This document shows, in pieces, positions 34,513-45,661 of a DNA stretch of 64,000 nt (its first letter is position 1; each line of letters starts with the position of its first letter). The position numbers and the translations under genes are program-made. The DNA is from Lepidonotus clava (lineage: Eukaryota > Annelida > Polychaeta > Phyllodocida > Polynoidae). The notes beneath the pieces are model-generated. The model did not search any database. It was given only the letters and a program-made list of their open reading frames with translations, and was not told the origin of the DNA. The DNA is taken from assembly GCA_936440205.1 (NCBI GenBank), contig OW387146.1, forward strand, positions 48,784,426 through 48,848,425, given 5' to 3'.

Positions 34513-35022
34513 GATGTTATCAATAACTGCTATGATCCTATATAGAGTAGAGGAGCCAGCTTTCACACATCTCTAGTTTTCGTGCATTTGACATATTTTT
34601 ATGGATGCTACGCGCCGCCACTGGGAGGCGAACCCGGGCCCCTCACACTGGAGGTGGAGACCCTATCAGTTAGGCCACCACTGGAGGGGCTGTGGGGAGG
34701 GGGTCAGAGTGTGGGTATACTGGGACATTTTGCTGGGTGCTGGTGTTCTGCATTCTGTTTCATAGAGACATGTATGAGTTGAGAAACCAGCATTTATTTC
34801 AACTGGCACTCTGCCTCTGGCCCTCACTCACTTTGTGCCAATGGCAGATAGCATTGCACAGGTGGAGCTTGATGAAGATTGGAAGCAACACTTCTTTAAT
34901 ATAAGCACTACTTTGTCCTACTTATTACGATGCTATCAATAACTGCTATGATCCTATATAGAGTAGAGGAGCCAGCTTTCACACATCTCTAGTTTTCGTG
35001 CATTTGACATATTTTTATGGAC
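34513..35022. repeat. ~95-bp direct repeat flanking a tRNA-like SINE fragment
   Basis: Copies at about 34513-34604 and 34927-35022 are almost identical (ATCAATAACTGCTATGATCC and onward to ATATTTTTATGGA). The 325 bp between them holds the tRNA-like sequence. Confidence 0.85.
34612..34700 (-). repeat. tRNA-derived SINE fragment
   Basis: On the minus strand an A-box-like TGGCCTAACTGATAGGG is followed about 35 nt later by a B-box-like GGGTTCGCCTCCC, flanked by short complementary CCAGTGG/CCACTGG arms. It is too degenerate at the acceptor stem to be a functional tRNA. Confidence 0.55.
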
Positions 35023-35890
35023 GCGTTTTTACTATTTGTATCAACAATGTATTTCTTTTTCACCAGGATCCAAAAATACGTTGTGCTTGATTAAAGTTTG
35101 AAATTGTTATGATTTTCCATGTATATTAATGTAACATAACGTGAATATTTCATAACATAAATATCATAGATATTAGTAAGTGATATACGATCATCTTATT
35201 ATCAGAGAAATATAGTATAATCTTTATTTTAGAAATAAGACCCCTGTGTGAAATACCAAACAAAATGCGTATTCTAACCCTTTAGCATACGATCTGGGTT
35301 TCAAGTGTTACCTTGCAGCACAGCATTTCCAATATGCATTTTGTGGACCATATATGAAGCAGTTATCAAAAATAACACTTGCATCCCAAAATTTGAACAA
35401 AATATATTATTTTCAAGTGAAATATATTCAATACGTTTTGGTTGATATTCTAACCTAACCTTACACCACCCAGAACGTCTAAAACAGAAGGGGAAGGTTG
35501 GGGGCGGCAAAGTTGAGAAGATAAATTATGATATATAGTGTAGAGGTGCACACATTTCTATGAACACAATTTTTCAATACATGTCTTATGCATTCATTTG
35601 TGATGCTGTGTTCATTGGGGCATATTGTGATGGAGTAAATGTACATTTTTTTGTGATGATTATGCATTTTAGGGGCAAAAATAGCTTTTTAGGGTTCCTC
35701 ACATTAGATGTAATCGCAGGAGGCTAAATTTTCTCAAATAAAAGGCATCAAATGATTTTTTTGATAAAGGGCTCCCTCGGTGCACAACGTTATCTGGGTA
35801 AAGATTTAAAGTGATAGGGGCAATTAGGGTAATTTCACGCACCTGGATGGGCACATCACTGCACGAAATATAATCTTTACTAGGCCTGTA
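35023..35890. other. No gene seen
   Basis: AT-rich sequence with short frames lacking motifs; no boundaries recognised. Confidence 0.4.
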
Positions 35891-38130
35891 CAATAAACTT
35901 AAATGTGACTAAAGGCCCTCTTTAATCACCTTTACATGATATTTACTGCATCTTTGACTGAAAAAGTAAAGGACTTAAATGTCCACATTTAATGGCATTT
36001 AAGCACTTAATCAAAGGTTGTAATGGCCCTCATTGCCTTTGCTTTACATGCTACTTAAATATGATTATTTCCAAATTGTAAAGGCCTTTATCCATCTTTA
36101 CTTTCATTGGCTTTAGGTTTATTTTATTGGATTTAAGTGACATTAGGAGCTTTAAGCTCCTTTACATTTATGCTTTACTGATCACCAGGGGTTTTATTCA
36201 TCTTTACAAATCCACATTATTTGTCCATTTAAACACATTTACTTGGTATTAGAGTTTTTCATGGGCTTTAAGGTTAGTCATTTTCAATGCATTTAGGTAC
36301 TTTTATTTGATATCTGAGGCCTTAATCAATTGAAGGAGAGGAACATTTTTTGACTTAAATGTACATTTAATGGTCTTTTGGTAAAATCATCATCTTTTGT
36401 CATATTTAGGTCTGGGACCTCCCAGGCCGTCCTGGGGCCTCCCAGGCTGTGAGGGGAGGGGTCAGGCCAGTCCTGGGGCCTCCCATGCTGTCCAGGGAGG
36501 GGTAGGCTGGTCCTGGGAGCCCTCAGGCCGCCAGGTGAGAGATCAGGCTAGGACACCAGGGACACATCCTGCCCCTTTTAAAGTCAGTACTAAAGTACCA
36601 GTAAGTCACCTCTGGGCCACTTAGCACAGCACTGGGCCTATGTAGGTCACCACTGGGCCAGGTAAGTCAGCCCTGAGCCAGCTGGTTGCCTAGCAACCCC
36701 ATTGTTCTAGCCCAGGCTAGGTGTGAATGCCCCTGACCCACATGCAGGTGATACCTGCAGTGGACGACTGTGGACGTTAAACTTTGTACTTCTTTACTTG
36801 GAATTTAAGTAGACACATTAAAACAAAGTAAATCCCTTTTGATTATTCTTTACATTATTGCAATTGTCACTTAAATCCTTCAGCCAAAATAATTTCATTC
36901 AATGCATGTAATGTATACTGAGTTTAAATATAGCATCAATATTATCATAAATGAAAGCAAAATATGTATTTCATCTCCTATTTATTTGTTATCCCTTAAT
37001 GATGAAGGAAATCAGGGGGTCTACTTTTTAACTTGGTGGTCATAGAGCCCCATTCCTTTTCAAGTATTTACTATACTATAGTAAATACTTAGATTTTCAA
37101 TAGAATAATACAAGCCCTGGGGCCTCCAGGGGGCCGGGACAGGGGGCAGGCTGGTCCTGAGGCCTCCAGGAGGCCGGGAGAGGTAGCAGGCCAGCCCTGG
37201 GAGGTCTCCAGGGGGTGGGGAGACGGGGTAGGCCGGCCCTGGGGCCTCCAGGGGGCCGGGAGAGGGACCAGGCCAGCCCTGGGAGCTCCAGGGGGCTGGG
37301 CCAGGGTGCAGGCCGGTCCTGAGGTCTCCAGGAGGCTGGGACAGTGAGCATGCCGGGCCTGAGGCCTCCAGGGGGCTGGGCCAGGGTGCAGACTGGTCCT
37401 GAGGACTCCAGGACGCAGGGGGAGAGAGCAGGCCGGCTCTCAGGGGAGGGGTACCCTAGCCATGAGGCCCCTCAGGCCGTCAGGGCAGGGGCATGCCGCC
37501 CCTGGGACCCCTCAGGCCGTCAGGGGAGGGGTAGGCCGCCCCTGGGATCCCTCAGGCCGTCAGGGGAGGGGTAGGCCGGCCCTGGGGCCTTCCAGGTTGT
37601 CAGGGGAAGGGTAGGTTGGTCCTGAATCCTCCCAGGCCATCAGGGGAGGGGTAGGCTGGCCCTGGGACCCCTCAGGCCATCAGGGGAGGGGTAGGCCGGC
37701 CCTGGGGCCTTCCAGGTTGTCAGGGGAAGGGTAGGTTGGTCCTGAATCCTCCCAGGCCATCAGGGGAGGGGTAGGCTGGCCCTGGGGCCTCTCAGGCCGT
37801 CACCTGTGCAATATCTTTACTGAAAAAGTAAAGGCTGTTGCATTGACTTTACTAATGCAGTAAAGGCTAGGACAAAGTCAATTTATTTTAAAGTTAGATT
37901 TACTTTGAATAGCCAAGGTAATAACATAACCTTTACATCAGACAGTAAAGACCATGTCAGTCTTACAACACATTTAATGTGTTACGAATGATTTGTATAA
38001 ACTTTAAATGTGTAGTAAATGTAATAATTGAGTAAAGTCAAATAAATGTGATGTAAAATAGTAGTTTCCAACTTTACCCAACTTTCCATTAGATTTAAGC
38101 ATCATATCAATGAAAGTAAATGTCAAAGTT
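35890..38130. repeat. CTTTAC/GTAAAG-rich region enclosing a GC-rich minisatellite
   Basis: AT-rich stretches (35890-36400, 36770-36850, 37800-38130) are full of CTTTAC, GTAAAG and TTTAAATG words on both strands. They enclose GC-rich arrays at about 36405-36560 and 37103-37805. The arrays have a 40-45-bp unit around CAGGCCGTCAGGGGAGGGG. In 37591-37800 a unit of about 105 bp is duplicated almost exactly. Open frames across the arrays are by-products. Confidence 0.8.
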
Positions 38131-38865
38131 CGTGCAGTGCATATAAGGACATTGAGTCTACAGAAAAATATCCTTTTTTGATGAGATTTTCAATTTTACC
38201 TTTGATTTATTTTCATTTCAAATATAAACTCAATATTAAACATGTTAACATGTGCGATATTAGCCTGAAATGCGCAATACAAAGCTTAAAAAAGTATTTT
38301 GCATCATCTCACCCTAGAAAATATAGGTGAGAGCTATTGGAAAAAAAGATGATATCAAGAGGTACGTCTCATATTGTTCTTCATTGTATATCACAAAATA
38401 AAATCTGGAAGTAAATTTTAAAAACCTTATATGTAGGAGATAATAATTAATATTATTCTGTGAAAATGAAAGCAAATGCGTGATATACCCCCAATTTACT
38501 CTCGCTGTCATATCGCGCAGCATGTGCACAATAGAAGGCACAATCCCCCTTTTTGTGGTATTTATTATCATATACATAAAACCATATAAAGAAGTAATCA
38601 AAATAAACTTTGCGGTACGTCCCGACCTACTTCAGAATTGGCATAAACTATGTCTTTTTAAAGGTAAGGTGCTTTGAGGTCCCTCATTTTCCTTAAGTTT
38701 ACACATTTTTAAAGTCGCTCCAGCTGGGTCACCATAAGCACAAAATGATAAGGGGGCTTCTGCAACAGGTACTGAGCTCAATGACACAATGTAAAACGGA
38801 CATTGGGTTAACGGGAGGGTTCCGGAAGCCCAATCTGATATGGAACTGGCCCCTGGTCTCAACGT

Positions 38866-39012
38866 GCGTTCCTCTGTGATGCTGACGGGGTTAGGGGGAG
38901 TAGGGGGCCGGGAAGAGGTCAGGGGGACGGCCCTGGTCTCCCCGTGCGTTCCTCTGTGGTGCTGACGGGGTTAGGAGGGGTAGGGGGCCGGGAAGAGGTC
39001 AGGGGGATGGCC
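38866..39012. repeat. Two ~71-bp tandem copies
   Basis: GTGCGTTCCTCTGTG, then GCTGACGGGGTTAGG and GGGAAGAGGTCAGGGGGA, occurs twice in tandem. A partial inverted copy lies at about 33915-33955 near the left end of the same element. Confidence 0.75.
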
Positions 39013-41104
39013 CAAATCGGTATAAAAACCCTACTAAATACCCAAAGAATACCAAAGAGTATACCTTGCCTTTATTTGCTTTTGCTATGAGATTTTGTAA
39101 GCTAAATATTGATTATATTTGATTTTTGATTCCTTTTTTTTTTTTGCTATATTATCTAGGTCATTGGGTCAACTAAAGGAGGTGAAAGTTTAGTGGCAGC
39201 TCCAGGGTTACAGGCAAGAGGGGGGGGACTGTTATGCAACCTCCTGTGGCCCTGTGTGCCAAGCGGGGGGGGGGGGGGGGGGTGCTAAACTTTGCAGCTG
39301 CAGTGTCGATAGTACATATGCACATTTAAGGCAACAGTCATATTGCAGTGTTTGTCACGGAAAAGAGTAAAGTAGACCAACCACTGTGCAAGTCTGCTTA
39401 GAGTATTAGATCAAAATTTTCCCGTAATTCATCATGGAATAACTTCAACTTACTAGAATTAACAGCATATAATCCTGGTCCTACCAATTCCTTGTCTGCT
39501 CATGAGAATCAAGTATCAGCCACGCATATACATCGTTTATATTGCCAAATCTCCGGCACACCGCATTCCGCAACACTCACGCGTATGGTGGCGCCATCTT
39601 GCATAAAAAGTGAACTATGGGTGAAAACTGACTTTGGGATGGTAGCTCCGAGTGAGAATGACCATTGTAAACTATTCAGGAAACTGTGAGACTAATAACA
39701 CAGTTTCTAGAAATTTAGACAGATTTTTACCTTAATTCTTACAGTGAAAAACCCAACCAATTGATTTTGCTAAAAACTTGCATAAATGATATCTAGGTCT
39801 ATCTCATGCCAAAAACATTGTTGGATTTATGAGCATCAAAATGTCTGGGGGGCACCTCATGGGTTAAGGATGGATGCAGGTGCCCAGCCTAATACATCAT
39901 AGTGGGATTGAATGGGTACTTCTGGTAGGTGTGAGCCTCAAATCGGCATAGAAACAATACAGGAGGGGGGACAGCAGGTAACCAACCACCACTATAATGT
40001 AATGGGCCAGGTACCTGCACCTATCCTTGGTCCCTGAGGTAGGCCCCTGATAATTCAATGCCCCATAAATTTAACCATGTTTTTGGCATTAAATAGGCCT
40101 AATTATTATTCCTGGAAGGTTTTAGCAAAATCTACTGGTTGAGTTTTTTTGTGTGAAAAAAACAGTAAAAATCATTGTGATTTTCTAGATAATGTTGTAA
40201 CCGTCACAGAATTTCCTGACATGTATAGAATGGACCCTCTAACTTGGGGCTACAACCTTAAAGTCAGTTTTCACAGTTCACTTTTTATGGGAGCCAAAAG
40301 TACTTCAAATATGAAAATTTTTCAAATTGCCCAAATCGGCCTAAAACCCTATTAAATGATTGTTTTCTTCCACAAGTCATCAGCTCTTGGCAACCTGAGA
40401 ATATCAAGGTGCTAGGGGTGGCTATTCATAGAGGGATGGCCAGGGACATGGAGTAAAGGCTGGGAAATATGTAAAATGATTTCCGTCAATTAGAGGACTT
40501 TTTTGGCATGAGATGGGCCTAATTATCATTTATGAAAGGTTTTAGCAAAATCCATTGGTTTAGTCTTTCAGTATAATAATAAGGTGAAAAATCTTTCTAA
40601 ATTTCTAGATAATGTTGTAATCATCACAGAATTTTCTGACATGTATAGAATTGTCATTTTCACTCGGGGCTACAATCTCAAAGTCAGTTTTGACCCATAA
40701 TTGACCCATGATGAGAGCCATAAATATTTCAAATTTTGATTTTTTTTCAAATTGCTCAAATTGACATAAAAACCATCTCAAACAGTTCTCTCCTCCCACC
40801 AATACCTCTGGTCAGACATAGAAAGGGCCGGGAAATAACTAAAATGAGCCAACCAAACATAGTGCTAATCATAGATGTCCCCAGCTTGGTGGGGGTGGGT
40901 GGGTGGGGAGGCTGTTATGTAACCTTATGTTATGGGCCATACCGTTGACACTGCAAGAGTGTGAGATGTGCATCAATACAATTAACACCCCAGATATTGA
41001 CACACATCCTGCACACATCCCATACACTGATTGACACGGCATATAGTAAAGTAGTTCAACCAGGACCAAGTTCGTTCACAGTATGAGATCAAAATGGCCC
41101 TGTG
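39013..41104. other. Non-coding repeats near the right CACTA-like end
   Basis: This stretch contains an 18-G run at 39266-39283. It also has three diverged copies of a segment with 'TTCTGACATGTATAGAAT' and 'AAAGTCAGTTTT' words (near 39600, 40210 and 40630). No gene seen. Confidence 0.5.
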
Positions 41105-41534
41105 AAAGGTAGTCTGCCGTGTATATAGTTTCAAATGAATTGGTCATATTGAATAAATTCATGGGATGAAATGGCTTAATTCTTCTGGTATATTTATCAT
41201 TTAAACTTCACAATTTTGAGAAAATTTAATGAATACCAAATCTTATTTGTATGTGGATCCAAATAGCGGGACTGGACTCGGAGGGAAGAATATCTGGAGT
41301 GTGGAGGAGTTTTTCTTAGTACGGCCCACCTTCCTCCACCGTCCGCCGCCGTCATATTGCTTTTTCAGCTGAAGTTAGTTCCCGGTGAGACTAGTCCTCA
41401 TTTGTACTCTCTCGTACAACTAGCATCCTTCGCACTCTTATCAAAAATACAAGAGGCTGGCTACGTTGGACTATGTGAGATGGACGCTACATACCTTGGG
41501 TGGTCCATCGCAGATTGTCGGGAATTGTATACAC
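41105..41534. other. Spacer between the two CACTA-type elements
   Basis: It begins with a relative of the 9471/9720 repeat (GTAGTCTGCCGTG, then CAAATGAAT). The frame at 41357-41566 has no motif. Confidence 0.4.
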
Positions 41535-41537
41535 ACT

Positions 41538-41898
41538 CACGGGAAGAATTTGAACTCATACATTAGACAGGCTCGGGCGTGTCTGAAACCACTTGCTCTA
41601 AAACGTGTCAAGGAGTGTAAGTCTTACTCCACCATTATCCCTGAAAAATCAAAGTATCATTATACCACCCATAGCAGTGGGCGTGTTAGGTAATACTTTT
41701 GCGCTCACCTCAAAGTTTCCCTTCCCCTTCTGGCGTGTATATAAGTGTAAGTCAGGGGGTGTTAATTATATTGTGTCACAATAGTCCCGTCCGCTCATAG
41801 TTCTCTTCACACGCCCAACCTTCTCGGCGTGTTAACGTACCTACCCTCCATTCAGGCACCAATATAATTGCCAGCAGTGGCGTACCCAGTCCCCCCCA
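41538..41898 (+). repeat. Left terminal inverted repeat of the CACTA element
   Basis: It matches the right repeat in inverted orientation with about a dozen differences. It holds GGCGTGT words at 41576, 41680, 41732 and 41826, one inverted copy at 41809, and a TATATAAG box at 41738-41745. Confidence 0.92.
41738..41745 (+). promoter_or_regulatory. TATA box inside the terminal repeat
   Basis: TATATAAG is conserved in both terminal repeats and could drive inward transcription. No gene starts close by, so its role is uncertain. Confidence 0.4.
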
Positions 41899-44800
41899 CT
41901 CACGATTGGATTAAGCAATTTGGCTCCACAATCTGAAAATTTCGTTTGGAATTTCTTATTATATTACTTCTCGTGTTCTATCAAAAATGAGCCTATAAAA
42001 ATCCGCCATACAAAGTTTAAATGCGCGACATAACCACCGACCGTTCATTCTTATTCATTTACCTTTAAAAAGGGCAACTTCAGGGCTACACTGGCCTTCC
42101 CACATTTGTGCATATAATCTATAAACGCCGGTTGATATTGGTTTCCAAGCTCAACAAAAATAATACTCAGTTTCCTGACCTAATAAGAATAGATGAGGCT
42201 GAAGCGCAGAAGGAGTAGCCTATAGTGTGCACACAACTAGGGTAAAACAGGGTTGTATCGCTCACATTGGTAGGCCTATATCATTAGCACATTTAGTTTT
42301 TTAAACCCTTACATATAGAAACAAAAGTTATATAAAATCAAAATAATTCATAATAATTAATCAAATGCGTAAAAACAGCGATAAAGCGTGATTTAACTTT
42401 ATAACCTCTATGATTAATCAATAATGAAACAATTGTCTCCCATGATGTTGGGTACAACCCTTATCATGAAATGAAAGTAATATTTTTGAGAAATCTTATC
42501 ACATATATCATATCAATAATGGTTTTCCATCCCATGAAAGTGATGTCCAATAGGCCTATTTCTAAAAAAAAATAGGGTTAGTTCAACCAAACTTGTAGCT
42601 AAAAATTTTAAGGGCGTATTTCCAAAAAGCAAATATGGTTTAAGCCTGTTTTAAACCAGATTTCTTAAACTCACTTGTGAGACTCGTGTAAGCATTATAA
42701 GGCAAAAATAATTTGGTCCCAACGTTAACCTTTCCCAACCTAGCTACTGAACTCAGTAACAGAATAAAACACGCTAACTAATACAATTCACAAGTTATAG
42801 CCTCATAAACCTATTCTAAATTTGTATATTTCGCCCTATTTATTGTTTACCATTTCAACTAGAACTCTCCACCTTAACTTTGTTTTAAGGTCCTTCATGG
42901 GCAGATCCGGGGGGGGGGGGCAGACGGGCTTTGCCCCCACCCCCCCTTCCCCTGTTAAATCATGTTTGATGGGGGGGCCCACCCCCCCGTACATTCCTGT
43001 TTTTGCCCCCCCCCCATCTACAAATTCCTGGGACCGTCCACCCCTGTCCCTTAGATCAGAGAGAGTAAAGTTAAATTTTTATGAAGTTTTATTTTAGTCT
43101 CCATGCTTAGATACAGTACTAGTTTAACTAAAACAGGTAGAAATATAGCATTTTTAAAACAGATTTTCTTGAAACACATTATTTGGGAGTTAAACCAGGC
43201 TGCCTAAACCAGATTCTTAAACTTCTTGGAAATACAGGGTGAAAGGGCTGAAAGCGCAAATGGTTTTCACTGAAAATGATAATATTAAATAACCTTGACT
43301 ACACATAAAACTATTATTTTGTGTGATTTCAAGTTTTTACCCTTATTTAACTCTCGACATAAGAAATGATAAATGCGCTATATTAGCCTGACGGGCCATG
43401 CCCCCCCCCCCCCCCCCCCCCTCCCCTGTTAAATCACGTCGTTTAAAAAGGGGCCCCTCCCACGTAGATTAATGCATTGCCCCCCCCCCCCCCTCTATAA
43501 ATTCCTGGGTCCACCCCTGCAACCCCCCTGACCGGCCCGTGGGCCATCTGGTCATTTTAACACCATTATTACAAATAAAACTTCCGAAAAAAATGAAAAT
43601 TTAGAGTGGTAGGAGCTAATCGAGTGCATCAAGTTCGATTAGATCCTACCACCCAGGTCTGGCGAACTCATCTGTGCCATATTCAGTTCATTGCATTTCA
43701 TTCGTTGGTTGCACAACCAGACCCACTAACCTACAGAGTTTGCGACATATATATACCGTGGGTGTAATCGGGGCAACCAGAAAGGTGTTTACCAAAAAGA
43801 GACACTTTGTAGCTTCAGTCCTTGTGTTTCAGTGGGTTTTCCGATTTGGAAAACAAGCAATACCACAAGTTATTAATTTTGATCGCCCTCAATTGTCACT
43901 GATGTGTCTCTATCAACTTCAATTTACATTGCCCGTCATCGTTTTCCCCAACGTAGTTTCGACGTATTTGGTCCTGCGACCGGAAGGACCTCTAGACGGC
44001 TTTTCGCTGGTTTCCGACGTCATCGTATTATTGAACCCGGTGGATTTTTGGCTACCAGCTATCTCTCCCAGCCCCGGGTTCGAATCCCCTTCATGCCTTA
44101 CGTTTTTCGTTCATCCATCAGACTTGTATTATCAAATTAATGATAAGGATAGGACTACTCTGAACCCTAATCGTCATGTCAAGAGAGGAGGTTGATTGTT
44201 AACTTATTTTAAACAGGATCGGGACGTTACGCTTTTTAAAGGAGAACTCTCCATTTGTAATCGAAAAGTTGTTAAATCAAAAAGACCCTAAAAAAAAAAG
44301 GGAAAATTATAAAAAAAAAAAAAAAACCTGCTCGAACCCGCCCTCTCCTCAACTACTACTATTAAACATGATAGTCCTAATGGTAATGAGACTGATCCGG
44401 CTTAAATTCCGAATATTATAAAATTATTATATATACTTCTTGCAAACATTCTAAATAACCTTCTTTCCCGATCTTAGCATCTGAATAAACAGGAGACACT
44501 GGGCATCACACTTCATTTAAATTAATTGTCTCAGTTAAATGTGACCATTAGTTAACAAGTTCCATGTACTTTTTAAGTAACATGACAGAAAGCATTTTCG
44601 CGATTCTGCAGCTATCCCTCGCTCCCCTGTTCCCTTGTGCATAACATTTCCTAATAAACCAGGTCCATTCCTAACGGCGGCAAAGTTTGGAAGCGTCCAT
44701 CATGGCCGGCCTTAATCCATTAACACCCATAAGTACCCGAAAGCACCCCATCTAATCTGTACCCCCCTCTGACATCTGACAAGGGCAGGGGCACAGTCTT

Positions 44801-45660
44801 GGTAATCACATAACTCACACCAAACCCACTCAAGAGCGACACAGGTATCATGCTGGGTGTCATCTGACGGACTCCCCGCCATTAATCAGGGGTTAGTTAT
44901 CGAGTTAACACGGGCCAGAGTTGCCCCATGCAGGGAACCTGCTGGGTCGGGCACTTCCATACCCAACCTACGTTCGCCTGCAAAGCACATGTAGCTAAAT
45001 CTTTGACAGGCCTATTTCACCCTACCATCCATCGCCCCTCCCACCCGGAAAACCATTTACCCTTACCATCCATAGATGGAGTATTAAAAGTGTTTGAAAT
45101 TAACTTCTTTTGAAGTCATCCGTGAGAGATGAGATTCATTAAAAATTCATTAAACATTTTCTGTATGGATAAAAGGTACCTCCCGGCCTATATAACTACC
45201 CTAAATAATTCACCTTAAACTGGGTCTAAGCTGGTTAGATATAAAGCCGACCTTAAGGTTTGAGACTAATTTCAGCCAGTCCAGACTTAAATCGGCCTGA
45301 ACTCCATATAAACCACCTGCAAATAAAACCTATAAATATCAGGCAGTAATGGCATTTACAGGCTTTCTCACTTCTCATCCACAAGTTAAGGAACCCCATG
45401 CCAACAATTCATTTTGAAGTCTGCCTTCCAATTCAATTAGAACAAGCCGACACCCTAACCAACGAAAGCTTACTAGCAAGCATACGCCTAAGCTTATACT
45501 CTTCGCACGGCTTTTCTTTTGGCATTAATGTAAGCTTAAGGTTTCTGCACGGAGGTCAAAACCTTTAGATCCCAGGTGCACGTGGCGACTGTCTGTCTAC
45601 TCCTTCCCGTGACTGGGAAAAAGTAATAAAAGACTAGAGCGGTCTCTAGCCTGCATCAGA
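41899..45660. other. Long leader region of the CACTA element, no gene seen
   Basis: The region is AT-rich with G/C homopolymer tracts at about 42910-43020 and 43398-43500. The 173-codon frame at 43674-44195 has no family motif and overlaps a SINE-like sequence. Just before the envelope gene there is an AATAAAAG TATA-like box near 45625. Confidence 0.5.
43990..44110 (+). repeat. Possible tRNA-derived SINE fragment
   Basis: A clear B box GGGTTCGAATCCCC follows a weak A-box-like TGGCTACCAG. The spacing is short for a tRNA, so only a diverged SINE remnant is suggested. Confidence 0.35.
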
Positions 45661-45661
45661 C

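Larger units (their letters stand above)
33632..41104. mobile_element. Decayed element with CACTA-like ends
   Basis: The left end CACGGGAAGATTTTGATCTC resembles the end of the 21-kb CACTA element (CACGGGAAGAATTTGAACTC). The inverted right end at about 41079-41104 reads CACAGGGCCATTTTGATCTC. The ends share about 240-270 bp in inverted orientation (33632-33905 versus 40795-41104), including GTCAATCAGTGTA and TAGCACTATGTTTGGTTGG. No matching 3-bp duplication is visible, so the boundaries are tentative. Inside are one exon-like block, a SINE fragment and minisatellites, but no transposase. It was probably a non-autonomous or internally deleted relative, broken. Confidence 0.5.

Noticed and set aside
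34612-34700. Functional tRNA gene
   Set aside because: A and B boxes are recognisable but the acceptor and other stems do not form a clean cloverleaf, so it is called a SINE fragment.
36397-37574. Pro/Gly-rich frames in the GC minisatellite
   Set aside because: They are by-products of stop-poor tandem repeats.
43674-44195. 173-codon frame as a cargo gene of the CACTA element
   Set aside because: It has no family motif and crosses a tRNA-like SINE sequence; codon pattern and context do not support coding.
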